Shown here: positions 36,848 through 44,858 of the stretch, piece by piece
How positions within the stretch are numbered: the first letter of the stretch is position 1
Layout: every line of letters begins with the position of its first letter
Origin: Prado023 sp963714995
GTDB taxonomy: Bacteria > Actinomycetota > Actinomycetes > S36-B12 > CAIYMF01
Direction: 5' to 3'
Length of the DNA: 64,000 nt
NCBI GenBank assembly: GCA_963714995.1
Contig: CAVQQP010000002.1
Span: 213,723 to 277,722, forward strand
Position numbers and translations under genes: made by a program
The notes under the pieces: generated by a model
The model's database searches: none
The model's input: only the letters and a program-made list of their open reading frames with translations
Told to the model about the DNA's origin: nothing

Positions 36848-37887
36848 GTGGCAGCCCTCGAGGGCATCGCGCGGATCTGCGCCGGGACCAGCGGGGAGCG
36901 CGCCCTTCGGGCTGCGGTCCTGGCCGAGGTGCGCCGCGCGGTGCCGTTCGACGCGTACGCCTGGCTGCTCACCGACCCGGAGACGTGCGTGGGAACCGCG
37001 CCGCTGGCGCAGGTTCCCACCCCGGTCGACCTGCCCACCCTCGTGCGGCTGAAGTACCAGACCCCGACCAACCGCTGGACAGCTCTGAGGCCCGGCGTCT
37101 GCGACCAGCCTGCTGGCCGCGACCGGTGGGGGTCCTTCCCGCAGCCCGGTCTGGCGCGAGCTGCTGGCCAGCTACGGCATCACCGACATCGCCTCGTTGG
37201 TCCTCGCCGACCAGCACGGCTGCTGGGGCTGGCTCGACCTGTGGCGCGCCGACGGGCCGTTCACCGCCGACGAGCTGACCCTGCTGAGCGGCCTCGACCG
37301 GCTGGTCACGCCCGCGCTGCGCCGCGCCTTGGCCACCGCGTTCACCGGCGACGCCCACGCGACCGCCCGCGGCGTCGAGCCGGTGGTGATGATCCTCTCC
37401 GCGGACCTGCACCCGATCGCCCAGACACCCCTGGTCGACGCGCACCTGCGCGCCCTGCTGCCCACCGGCGCCGGCCGGGAACCCATCCCAGCCGCCGCGT
37501 ACAACGTCGCCGCCCAGCTGCTGGCCCGGGAACGGGGCATCGACGATCACCCCCCACGCGCCCGTGCCCACCTGGGGGACGGTGTCTGGATCACCCTGTC
37601 CGCCGCCCGGTTCGGGACCTCCCCCACCTCGGCGAGCGGGATCGCGGTCAGCATCGAGCCGACGTCCGCGGCTGAGCGGGCACGGCTGTTCGCCCGTGTC
37701 ATCGGGCTCACCCGACGGGAGTCCGAACTGCTGGGGCACCTGGTCTCCGGAGCCGACACCCGCGAGCTCGCCCACCTGATGGTGCTGTCCGACCACACCG
37801 TGCAGGACCACCTGAAGTCCATCTTCGCCAAGGCAGACGTGCGCAGCCGGCGCCATGCTGGTGGCCCGGGCCACCGGCATGCGATGA
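36848..37887 (+). CDS. LuxR-family transcriptional regulator, two frameshifts
   Basis: The GTG 36848 start gives VAALEGIARICAGTSGERALRAAVLAEVRRAVPFDAYAW, an N-terminal sensory (GAF-like) region. One extra base near 37093 breaks the frame before SATSLLAATGGG and VWRELLASYGITDIASLVLAD. The C-terminal helix-turn-helix is clear: LTRRESELLGHLVSGADTRELAHLMVLSDHTVQDHLKSIFAKADVRSRR. A second shift near 37850 precedes MLVARATGMR and TGA at 37887. Repaired, it is ~346 residues, typical of stand-alone GAF-LuxR regulators. The ligand is unknown. Confidence 0.7.
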
Positions 37888-37951
37888 CCGCCCCCGCCAA
37901 TGCCCACCCCAGCTCCGCTCGAAGTGTTGGCCACGATCGGCGCCCAGGGCG

Positions 37952-38248
37952 TCAGAGAACCGACGAGCCAATCGGGCCGGGGTTGTAGGCGATCTCCCAA
38001 CGGAAGCCGTCAGGATCTGCGAAGTAGCCGGAGTACCCACCCCAGTCCCGCTCGACTCCCTCCGCCGCCACCGTGGCACCCGCGGCCCTGGCCTCGGCCA
38101 GGACGCGATCCACGTCGGACGGCGTCGCGGCATCGTGCGCCAGCGTGATCGGCGGTGCCCCCACGGCGGCGTTCGGACCCAGTACCTGCAGTACCGACAC
38201 CGAACGCCGTTCCCGTCCCCCCCATGAGGGCCCAACGCCGGATGGCAT
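37952..38248 (-). pseudogene. C-terminal half of a VOC (glyoxalase-like) protein
   Basis: Only the end of the fold is readable: PPITLAHDAATPSDVDRVLAEARAAGATVAAEGVERDWGGYSGYFADPDGFRWEIAYNPG, the second βαβββ module with its metal-binding Glu in RWEIAYNPG. The preceding ~60 residues that should carry the first module are not recognisable in any frame upstream. It is therefore a truncated or badly shifted gene. Confidence 0.6.
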
Positions 38249-38369
38249 AGGCAGCGGGGCGCATCCAGTGGCTGCAGCTGCCGCGTGCCGCGTCCCGACG
38301 ACATCAACGGGCCTCGGGAGGCCCGGGACGGGTCCCGACTCGTGGGGTTGCTCGCAGCGCGCCCGCAGA

Positions 38370-38636
38370 TCAGTCGAACAGAATCGTGACCCACGGGGCC
38401 AGCGAGATCAGCCCCGTGACCAGGTAGACGGCGACTGCGCGCCGTCGATGTGCGGGATGCGTGGTCCGGTTGACCAAGGGCGCCAGTGGCAGCAGCGCGA
38501 TCCAGGCGATCGCAGGGAACAGCAGCAGGAGGAGGAAGGGCGCCAAGTACAGCACGAGGAGCTTGATGACGCCGGGCTGGGCAGGCTCAGGCGCGGCCTC
38601 TTCGGGCCACTCGTAGGTGTCAGGCTCGGCGTTCAC
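38370..38636 (-). CDS. Hypothetical small membrane protein
   Basis: GTG 38636 gives an 88-residue product starting VNAEPDTYEWPEEAAPEPAQPG with an acidic N-terminus. Two membrane helices follow (VIKLLVLYLAPFLLLLLFPAIAWIALLPLAPL and AVAVYLVTGLISLAPWVTILF). No family is recognised. Its GTG overlaps the stop of an upstream frame (38633–38971) as GTGA, which may be chance. Confidence 0.55.
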   Translation of the reverse strand: MNAEPDTYEWPEEAAPEPAQPGVIKLLVLYLAPFLLLLLFPAIAWIALLPLAPLVNRTTHPAHRRRAVAVYLVTGLISLAPWVTILFD

Positions 38637-38971
38637 AGGTCGCACGTCCAGTGTCGATGCCCACACGTGGCAGGGTACCCGGCGTCGTGTGGAGGTCCGC
38701 CCGGGCGACACGGCCGTCGGCAATGCCACTCCGCGAGGGGGACCGAGGGTTCGTCAACGGCGAGGAGCGAGCGAGCGCCCGTACTGCACCAGCCCACGCA
38801 CTCCATCTGGCGCACGAGCCCCCTATCGCCCCAGCCCTTCTGGGCACTGCCCCAACGTGCGCCAAAGGCGGCCATGTGAGGCAGGGCGGAACGGTGACAG
38901 ACGCTGCGCCCCCACACCACCGCCTCGACGACCGCGTCGAACTCAACCCACTCAGGCTCCTCGGTCACCAT
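38633..38971 (-). other. Possible small coding frame or gene remnant
   Basis: ATG 38971 has GGAG eight bases upstream, and the first 21 residues (MVTEEPEWVEFDAVVEAVVWG) look protein-like. After that the sequence becomes Cys/His/Trp-rich, unlike real proteins, and includes repeat copy 4. I read it as the start of a gene whose remainder has been replaced. A complete 112-residue protein is less likely. Confidence 0.3.
38859..38883. repeat. Short dispersed intergenic repeat, copy 4
   Basis: The stretch ending AAAGGCGGCCATGTGAGGCA is a diverged copy of the GGCGATGTGGGGCA motif family. Confidence 0.35.
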
Positions 38972-39027
38972 GACTCATTCTCCAAGGAGGTGTCGTCTGC
39001 GGACGGCGAACGTCGGGGGTGGTGCCG

Positions 39028-39681
39028 CTACAGCAGGCCATGGGCCAGGATGTCGGCGGCGGTCTCGAGCAGGGCGGCGGCGATGGGGTCGTCAGAAGGG
39101 CCGAGCGGCGGATCCTGTGCGGGCATGATCGCCAGGCCCATGAGGGTGGCCAGGATGGTGACGGCAGCCCGGGTTGGGTCGACATCGGCGCGGACCCGGC
39201 CGAGCGCCTGCTCGGCGGTCAGGTACCGGGCGAGCAGTGCGGGCGGGTTGGGCTCGGGCAGGCCGGCGACTGCCGCGGCCAGGTCGCCGGTGTGCATTGC
39301 CGCGATTCCCGCTTGCCGGCGGGCGGCCAGTTCGGGGTCGGTGAGCATGGCCAGTTCGAGGGGCATCATGTGCTGGCGCAGGCTGGACAGCCGGGTAAGG
39401 GTCTCGCTGAGGTTTGCGGCCAGGGTGGCCTGCCCGGCGCGCTCGGGCAGGTCGGTCATCCAGGTGATCACCGGTTGGTTCGCGTCGACGACGGCGGCGA
39501 GGAAAAGGGCGTGCTTGTCCGGGAAGTGCCGGTAGATCGTGCCTTCGGCGACTCCGGCCGCCGCGGCGATCGCCTTGGTCGTCGCGTGTGCGTAGCCGAC
39601 CTCGGCGACCACGTCTCGCGCGGCTGCCAGCAGGCGGGCACGCGTCGCCGAACCGCGCTTACCTGGGCTGGGATCCGTCAT
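39028..39681 (-). CDS. TetR family transcriptional regulator
   Basis: The 217-residue repressor has the N-terminal TetR helix-turn-helix: ATRARLLAAARDVVAEVGYAHATTKAIAAAAGVAEGTIYRHFPDKHALFLAAV. The C-terminal helical domain would bind a ligand and dimerise. The start is taken at ATG 39681 (MTDPSPGKRG). It is the last gene of the ABC ATPase–permease operon (37 bases after the permease), so it most likely represses that operon through the palindrome at 41491–41510. Confidence 0.9.
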   Translation of the reverse strand: MTDPSPGKRGSATRARLLAAARDVVAEVGYAHATTKAIAAAAGVAEGTIYRHFPDKHALFLAAVVDANQPVITWMTDLPERAGQATLAANLSETLTRLSSLRQHMMPLELAMLTDPELAARRQAGIAAMHTGDLAAAVAGLPEPNPPALLARYLTAEQALGRVRADVDPTRAAVTILATLMGLAIMPAQDPPLGPSDDPIAAALLETAADILAHGLL

Positions 39682-39718
39682 CGCTGTCGTCACCGCCTTC
39701 CGCCGCCCCGTGGCGAGG

Positions 39719-40519
39719 TTAGTCGGTGACGTCACGGCGCAGGAGCACCACTGCGGCGGCAGCCAGACCAAGGGCGACGTACAGCGCGGCCCAGCCCAGT
39801 GCGGTTCCCTGGGAGACGGTCGCGCTGCCGCCCTGGGCCACCGCGGTGAGCGTGCCGCTGAGCAGCCAGTCCGGCGTGGTGTCGAACAGCTGGCTGATCA
39901 TCGACTCGACGACGAGCACGTACCCGGCGCCGACGGAGATGGCGATGGCCGACGAGCGTGTCAGGTAGGCGATCGCCAGGCCGATCACCCCCCACACGAG
40001 CAGGGCGAGGTAGGTGCTTGCCCAGGTGCCCAGGATGGTGCCCAGGGCGCTGTCGGCCCAGGCCGACGTGTCGATCCCGGCCCCCCGCGCCCCCGCCGGG
40101 GCGATCCCGACCGTCACGAGGGCGGCCACGGTCGTGGCCACCGCGGTGAGCAGCGCGAGCGCTACCACCTTGCCGACCAGCAGCGGCCAGCGCTTGGGCA
40201 TCGCCGCGACCAGCAACCGGATCAGCCCGGTCGAGTAGTCGGTCGCGACCGCAATCGCCCAGAACGACAGGGTCACGATGCCGAACATCGTTGACGCGGC
40301 CGGCATCCCGGCCATCAGCCCGTCGGCGGAGGCCAACTCCGTGACGGTAGGGAAGGCCACGCCGGGTGCACCCGCCGGCAGCTCAACACTGTCGGCGGCC
40401 ACGCTGAACATGATCGTGTTCGCCATCACCGCGAACAGCGCCATCAGCCCGAACCACCCGAGAAGCATGCCCGGCCGGCGCAGCCGCACCAGCTCGCTTC
40501 GCATCGATCGCAGCATCAC
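39719..40519 (-). CDS. ABC-2 type transporter permease
   Basis: The 266-residue membrane protein has six helices, starting MMLRSMRSELVRLRRPGMLLGWFG. The layout is that of ABC-2 permeases: two N-terminal helices with an exterior loop, then a cluster of four. It pairs with the ATPase gene, whose stop overlaps its GTG/ATG start (40516–40519). The transported substrate is unknown. Confidence 0.88.
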   Translation of the reverse strand: MMLRSMRSELVRLRRPGMLLGWFGLMALFAVMANTIMFSVAADSVELPAGAPGVAFPTVTELASADGLMAGMPAASTMFGIVTLSFWAIAVATDYSTGLIRLLVAAMPKRWPLLVGKVVALALLTAVATTVAALVTVGIAPAGARGAGIDTSAWADSALGTILGTWASTYLALLVWGVIGLAIAYLTRSSAIAISVGAGYVLVVESMISQLFDTTPDWLLSGTLTAVAQGGSATVSQGTALGWAALYVALGLAAAAVVLLRRDVTD

Positions 40520-41481
40520 GCCACCTCCTCAGCGGTCACGCGGGTCCCCGCGGCGGCGGCCCGGCTTGCAGCGAGCTCGCCGTCGGAGTGCCCGGTCATC
40601 TCCAGGAAGATGTCCTCGAGGCTGTCCTGCCCCACCACCAGGTGCCCCAGGGTGAACCCCGCGGCGGTGGCCGCGCGGTTCAGGTCACCGGCGCGCCCGG
40701 GCTCGACATGCATGCGCAGCACGTCGCCCATCCGCTCCCCACGCCACCCCTCCGCAAGGAGCGCATCGAGCAGTGGTCCCAGGTCGCCGGGGTGCTCGGG
40801 GCGCAGGTCGATGTGGGCACTGGTCTGCGCGAGCAACTCCTCGGTGGGCCCGGCGAACATCAGCTGACCGAACCTGATGATCACGATGTAGTCACACGCG
40901 GCCTCGATCTCGGCCAGCAGGTGCGAGGACACCACGACGGTGCGCCCGCTGCGACCGAGGTCCATGAGCAGCGCCCGGATCTCGACGATGCCGGCCGGGT
41001 CCAGACCGTTCGTCGGCTCATCGAGGATGAGCAGCTCCGGGTCAGACAACAGGGCCGCAGCGATCCCCAGCCGCTGTTTCATGCCCAACGAGAAGCGCTT
41101 CACCGGCTCGGAGTCCCGGCCCGCCAGCCCCACAATGCCCAGCACCTCATCGACACGTGCGGTCGGCAAGCCGCGTAGGCGTGCCAGCGACAGCAGGTTG
41201 GACCGTGCCGACAGGCCCGGCACGAACGCCGGGTTCTCCACCAGGGCCCCGACGCGATGGTCATAGGCCGAGGGGTGGCTGATCGGCTGGTCGAAGACGT
41301 GCGCCGTGCCCTCCCCGGCACGGATCAGTCCCAGCAGCATCCGGATCAGGGTGGACTTGCCCGACCCATTCGGACCCACCAGACCGACCACGCCACCTGC
41401 TGGCAGGTCAAGGGTGAGCCGGTCCACCGCTGTGACGGGCCCGAACCTTCGGGTGAGCCCTTCAGTGGTGATCACGCCCAT
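40516..41481 (-). CDS. ABC transporter ATP-binding protein
   Basis: The 321-residue ATPase has Walker A GLVGPNGSGKSTLIRML, a Q-loop followed by ENPAFVPGLSARSNL, signature RFSLGMKQRLGIA, Walker B LLILDEPTNGLDPAG and switch His in VVSSHLLAEIE. A ~100-residue C-terminal extension is typical of the antibiotic/bacitracin-type exporters. ATG 41481 has GGAGG at ribosome-binding distance. It is the first gene of the ATPase–permease–TetR operon. Confidence 0.93.
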   Translation of the reverse strand: MGVITTEGLTRRFGPVTAVDRLTLDLPAGGVVGLVGPNGSGKSTLIRMLLGLIRAGEGTAHVFDQPISHPSAYDHRVGALVENPAFVPGLSARSNLLSLARLRGLPTARVDEVLGIVGLAGRDSEPVKRFSLGMKQRLGIAAALLSDPELLILDEPTNGLDPAGIVEIRALLMDLGRSGRTVVVSSHLLAEIEAACDYIVIIRFGQLMFAGPTEELLAQTSAHIDLRPEHPGDLGPLLDALLAEGWRGERMGDVLRMHVEPGRAGDLNRAATAAGFTLGHLVVGQDSLEDIFLEMTGHSDGELAASRAAAAGTRVTAEEVA

Positions 41482-41490
41482 AACGCCTCC

Positions 41491-41510
41491 ATGTGAGTGA
41501 GTACTCACAT
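41491..41510. promoter_or_regulatory. TetR-type operator upstream of the ABC operon
   Basis: ATGTGAGT at 41491–41498 and ACTCACAT at 41503–41510 form a perfect 8-4-8 inverted repeat. It lies nine bases before the ATPase start and abuts the ribosome-binding site. The TetR gene at the end of the same operon is the obvious ligand-responsive repressor. Confidence 0.75.
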
Positions 41511-41650
41511 ACAATCACACCAGCGACGCAGTGTCGAGCCACGAGTGACATGGACATCAGCAGCTCAATCGAACCCCGTATCTTCTGGGGCCCACATGTG
41601 GGACCTCACGAGGGCGCGAGAGCATCGGTCGGTCGGCGTAGTGGTGTCAT

Positions 41651-41851
41651 TCAGCGGCCTGGCTGGTCAGGGTCGTCGTTCACCTGCCGGTGCTGGCCAA
41701 CGGGCGAGTTCGCCCTGGAGGCGGACCACGTCACCCCCGTACCCATCAGCACGAGCAGCAACACCACCGGCAACACCGTCCCGAGGCCGTCTGCGACGAG
41801 CAGCCCGGTGATGCTGACCGCCTGGCGTCGCAGCGTCCCGCCGCTGCTCAC
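41651..41851 (-). CDS. Possible 66-residue membrane protein coupled to the DUF1295 gene
   Basis: GTG 41851 overlaps the stop of the DUF1295 gene as GTGA. The frame gives an Arg-rich start and one strong membrane helix (ITGLLVADGLGTVLPVVLLLVLMGTGVTW), then a hydrophilic tail. The overlap and single helix support a translated small protein, but no homologue is recalled. Confidence 0.4.
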   Translation of the reverse strand: MSSGGTLRRQAVSITGLLVADGLGTVLPVVLLLVLMGTGVTWSASRANSPVGQHRQVNDDPDQPGR

Positions 41852-42738
41852 CGTCGGGGTGGGCGGGGCACCAGGACCGGTGTGCGAGCCACGTAGTCGT
41901 GGTATTCGGGATCGTCGCCCCAGGTCGCCTGGCCGCGCACCTCCAGCAGCGGGACACCGCTCACGCGGGTCAGCAGCAGCGTCACGAACAGCGGAGACAC
42001 CAGGGTGAGGTACTGCCACCCGGACAGCGCCGGCAGTGCGACCAGCGCGACGCCGACCCACACCGTGATCTCCCCGAAGTAGTTGGGGTGCCGGGACCAG
42101 GCCCACAGGCCAGTCGTGATGAAACGTCCGCGGTTCGCCGGGTCCGCCCGGAAGGCGCGCTTCTGGTCGTCGGCGGCAGCCTCGATGCCGAACCCGACCA
42201 GCCAGACCACGACGCCGACGACACCGATCAGCCCGAACCGGGACTCGGTAGCGCTGGTCATCGCGGCCAGTGCCGCGCCGGCGGTCAGCACCACCCAGAG
42301 CGCCTGCAGCGTCCAGGTCACCAGGAACTGAGCCGGGTCTTGCTTGATCCGGTCGAACCGCCGGTCGGTCCCCTCCCGGCGGATCCGCCGCACCAGGAAG
42401 CTGCCCAGCCGCAGCGCCCAGACCGCAACCAGAATGCCGAGGACTATCGCCACCGACGAACGCGACCCGGCGACCAGGGCGATCACGACCACCGTCAGGT
42501 AGGTCAGCGTGCCGGTCAGGTCGTAGAACCGCTCGGTTCGCCGCAACCACGCTGGCACGAAGGCCACCCAGTTGATGACGTAGGCCACCGCGGCGCAGAG
42601 CGCGAACACCGGCCAGCCTCCGATCCGCAGGCCGCCGGCGCTGCCAGCGACCGCCGCGGCTGCGCCAACCAGCACGGCGACGACGATCGCCAGTACCGAC
42701 CGGCCTGTGCCCGACTCACTGGACTTGGAACCGCTCAT
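41848..42738 (-). CDS. DUF1295 membrane protein (steroid 5-α-reductase-like)
   Basis: The 296-residue protein has about seven membrane helices. It carries the DUF1295 signature: a run FLVRRIRREGTDRRFDRIKQDPAQFLVTW, then GFGIEAAADDQKRAFRADPANRGRFITTGLWAWSRHPNYFGEI. The superfamily uses a nucleotide or SAM cofactor at the cytoplasmic membrane face, and the reaction is unknown. ATG 42738 is used. A small membrane protein frame overlaps its stop. Confidence 0.88.
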   Translation of the reverse strand: MSGSKSSESGTGRSVLAIVVAVLVGAAAAVAGSAGGLRIGGWPVFALCAAVAYVINWVAFVPAWLRRTERFYDLTGTLTYLTVVVIALVAGSRSSVAIVLGILVAVWALRLGSFLVRRIRREGTDRRFDRIKQDPAQFLVTWTLQALWVVLTAGAALAAMTSATESRFGLIGVVGVVVWLVGFGIEAAADDQKRAFRADPANRGRFITTGLWAWSRHPNYFGEITVWVGVALVALPALSGWQYLTLVSPLFVTLLLTRVSGVPLLEVRGQATWGDDPEYHDYVARTPVLVPRPPRR

Positions 42739-43149
42739 GCCGCCATGGAAGCACAGCCGGTCCCGTGACCGGTCGGGCGCGGTCGGCGCGCACGTGCCCT
42801 GCCCGACGCATGGAGTGACTACGTCCGCACGCGGCCGATGTGACGCGGTGTCACCGCGAGGGGTACACGCCGCTTTGTGAGCTTCGACAGACTGCGGCGG
42901 GACGTTGGCGGGGTCTAGTTGCGGCCGGCCCCGTGGGCGCACATGGCGACCTCGCCGATGCGCCTCCGGTGCCATGTGAGGACAGCACGGAGCAGCATCG
43001 TCGCGGCGGTCAGCTCAGTAGCGGGCAGAATCCCGGCCGGCAGCGGGCCTTCACATGGCCACCTGCGGGCAGAGCTTCACGTCCGTCGTCAGCGGTTTCG
43101 ACACCTGACCGAAGTCGAGGGCGCGAGCTGGCGTACCTTCGCCTCGAAA
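42739..43149. other. Intergenic region with no assigned gene
   Basis: This holds the promoters of the DUF1295 gene (minus) and of the GH12-like lipoprotein (plus). A frame in phase with the lipoprotein is open from 42919 but its sequence is Arg/His-rich and does not look like protein. No repeat or strong hairpin was found. Base composition drops towards its right end. Confidence 0.45.
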
Positions 43150-44034
43150 GTGGGTGCTTCTTTGAATCTCCGAAACGTCGCCGGGCTCGCGTTCTCGTCG
43201 CTGTTGCTGCTGCCCCTTTGGGGTTGTGATGGCTCGGCGAGCGGGCCTTCACCCCTGGGCCGTTCGGGCGGCGGCGGTGGCGACGGGGTCGAAACGCTCA
43301 CCTGCACCGCTTGGGAGCGATTCGCGATTCCGGGAACGCCGCACGTCCTTGTGAACAACCAGTGGAACGCGCAGCACGCCGGGAGTTCTCCTTTCGAACA
43401 ATGCTTGCTCCGTCGCAAAGATGGAGAAACAACAACCTATGGTTGGTCGTGGGAGTGGCCACCCTTCGACCCGTCCACATCCTTCGCCGCGCCTGAGGTC
43501 GTTTTCGGTCGTAAGCCGTGGGACGGAGGACTCTCGCCGACTCCTGACCTGCCTCGAAGGATTTCGGCCATCAACGAACTGTGGCTCGACTTCGCGATCG
43601 ATATCGCTGCGGAGCCGGCGTACAACCTCAACGCGACGATGTGGCTCACGACGAGTGACGAGGGACTCGCCGCGAAAGATCCCGAGAACATTGTCGCCGA
43701 AGTGATGGTGCGCTTCGAAAATCCAGGGGAGATCCCCGGGTGTTGCGTGCCCGATGGCTCGGCAACGCTCGGCGGTAGGACCTTCGAGGTCTTTCATCTG
43801 GACGCCCACGGAGATGACTCGGGGGCGTCAGCTTTGACCTGGAAGATGATCACCTACATCGCGACGGAACAAAGCCGCAGCCTTCGTTTCGATCTCGCAC
43901 TAGTCCTTCGCGACGTGGTCTCGAAGGGACTGGTCGAAGACACCAGCGGAGTTCAAGGGGTCGAACTCATCACCGAAGTCTCCGGAGGTTCGGGCGAGGC
44001 CTGGCTCGAAGAATTCGACGTTCAGGTCAAGTGA
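43150..44034 (+). CDS. Glycoside hydrolase family 12-like lipoprotein
   Basis: The product (294 residues from GTG 43150; a TTG at 43162 is also possible) has a hydrophobic signal and lipobox: NVAGLAFSSLLLLPLWGC, then a Gly/Ser spacer. The body shows the β-jelly-roll layout of GH12 endoglucanases: HVLVNNQWNAQHAGSSPFEQC, TTYGWSWEW, APEVVFGRKPW, LPRRISAINELWLDFAIDI, AYNLNATMWL. AEVMVRFENPG matches the strand that carries the nucleophile Glu. A second acid/base Glu near the C-terminus (LITEVSGGSGEAWLEEF) is plausible. Codon use is less G/C-rich than neighbours, which suggests transfer. Confidence 0.65.
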   Translation: MGASLNLRNVAGLAFSSLLLLPLWGCDGSASGPSPLGRSGGGGGDGVETLTCTAWERFAIPGTPHVLVNNQWNAQHAGSSPFEQCLLRRKDGETTTYGWSWEWPPFDPSTSFAAPEVVFGRKPWDGGLSPTPDLPRRISAINELWLDFAIDIAAEPAYNLNATMWLTTSDEGLAAKDPENIVAEVMVRFENPGEIPGCCVPDGSATLGGRTFEVFHLDAHGDDSGASALTWKMITYIATEQSRSLRFDLALVLRDVVSKGLVEDTSGVQGVELITEVSGGSGEAWLEEFDVQVK

Positions 44035-44174
44035 CGAAGCGTGCTCCGGTGGCCGGCTGGTCAGACCCGGCCAGGCAGATGTCCCATTGACCGCAAGGCC
44101 TTTCGGCCTCGAGGCGGCCGGAATCACCGAGTCAGTGCTGACTTTCAACGATCTGCTAGCCAGCTTCGTCGTTA

Positions 44175-44705
44175 TTACTGACGCTGCATCCACCGGGCGT
44201 ACCAGAGCCAGTAGCAGCCGATGAGCACAGTAGTGCCGAACTCCGCGGCGAGGATGGCGATGAAGCCACCCACACCGAGCAGCAGGGCGGCCCACCCGGG
44301 GATGCGCCGTGAGCGCCAACCGGCGAGGGCCGCCACGATGAACCCGATGCTGGCCAGGAGGTTGCCCGGCAGGCCCAGAATCGCGAACCATTCGGGGTCC
44401 TCGCGCAGCGCCAGACCGGCCCCCACGCCGAGCACCAGCAGCCCGTATCCGACCGCCACGAGCAGCGGCCCCCTCCCGGGAAGGTCACCGAGCCGCCGGC
44501 TCACGAGCACGGCGGCGATGCTCAGGGACAGGTAGAGCAGCGTGAGCACCTCGTGGGCCAGGCCCGAGGCCGTGTCGTAGTCGGCGGTGGGCGACCCCGG
44601 GGTGAGCACGAGGGTGAGGGCCATCGTGATCGCAGCGAGCCCAGCCGCGATCGGAGCGGCGGACTGGATGGTGGAGGCACGAAGTGGTGCGACGGTGGTT
44701 TCCAT
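44175..44705 (-). CDS. Hypothetical membrane protein
   Basis: The 176-residue product starts METTVAPLRASTIQSAAP and has five membrane helices, including IAAGLAAITMALTLVLTPGSP and LLLGVGGFIAILAAEFGTTVLIGCYWLWY. No family is recognised. It is divergent from the histidine kinase with 153 bases between, so the two-component system downstream may control it. Confidence 0.7.
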   Translation of the reverse strand: METTVAPLRASTIQSAAPIAAGLAAITMALTLVLTPGSPTADYDTASGLAHEVLTLLYLSLSIAAVLVSRRLGDLPGRGPLLVAVGYGLLVLGVGAGLALREDPEWFAILGLPGNLLASIGFIVAALAGWRSRRIPGWAALLLGVGGFIAILAAEFGTTVLIGCYWLWYARWMQRQ

Positions 44706-44858
44706 GGAGCCAGCGTGGTCCAGCTCACCGGTGGGGCACATCGCCCCGCCGACGGGTTCGTGCACCCGGCCCGTGCTCCTTCCGGACGACACGGTCCCGG
44801 CGAAACGTCCATCGCAAGGGCGAGGCTCGAGCCTGTTGGGGGCCCTACCCTGACGAAC

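Noticed and set aside
42919..43149. Longer start for the GH12-like protein
   Set aside because: The frame is open from 42919, but the added residues are Arg/His-rich and would bury the lipoprotein signal sequence deep in the protein.
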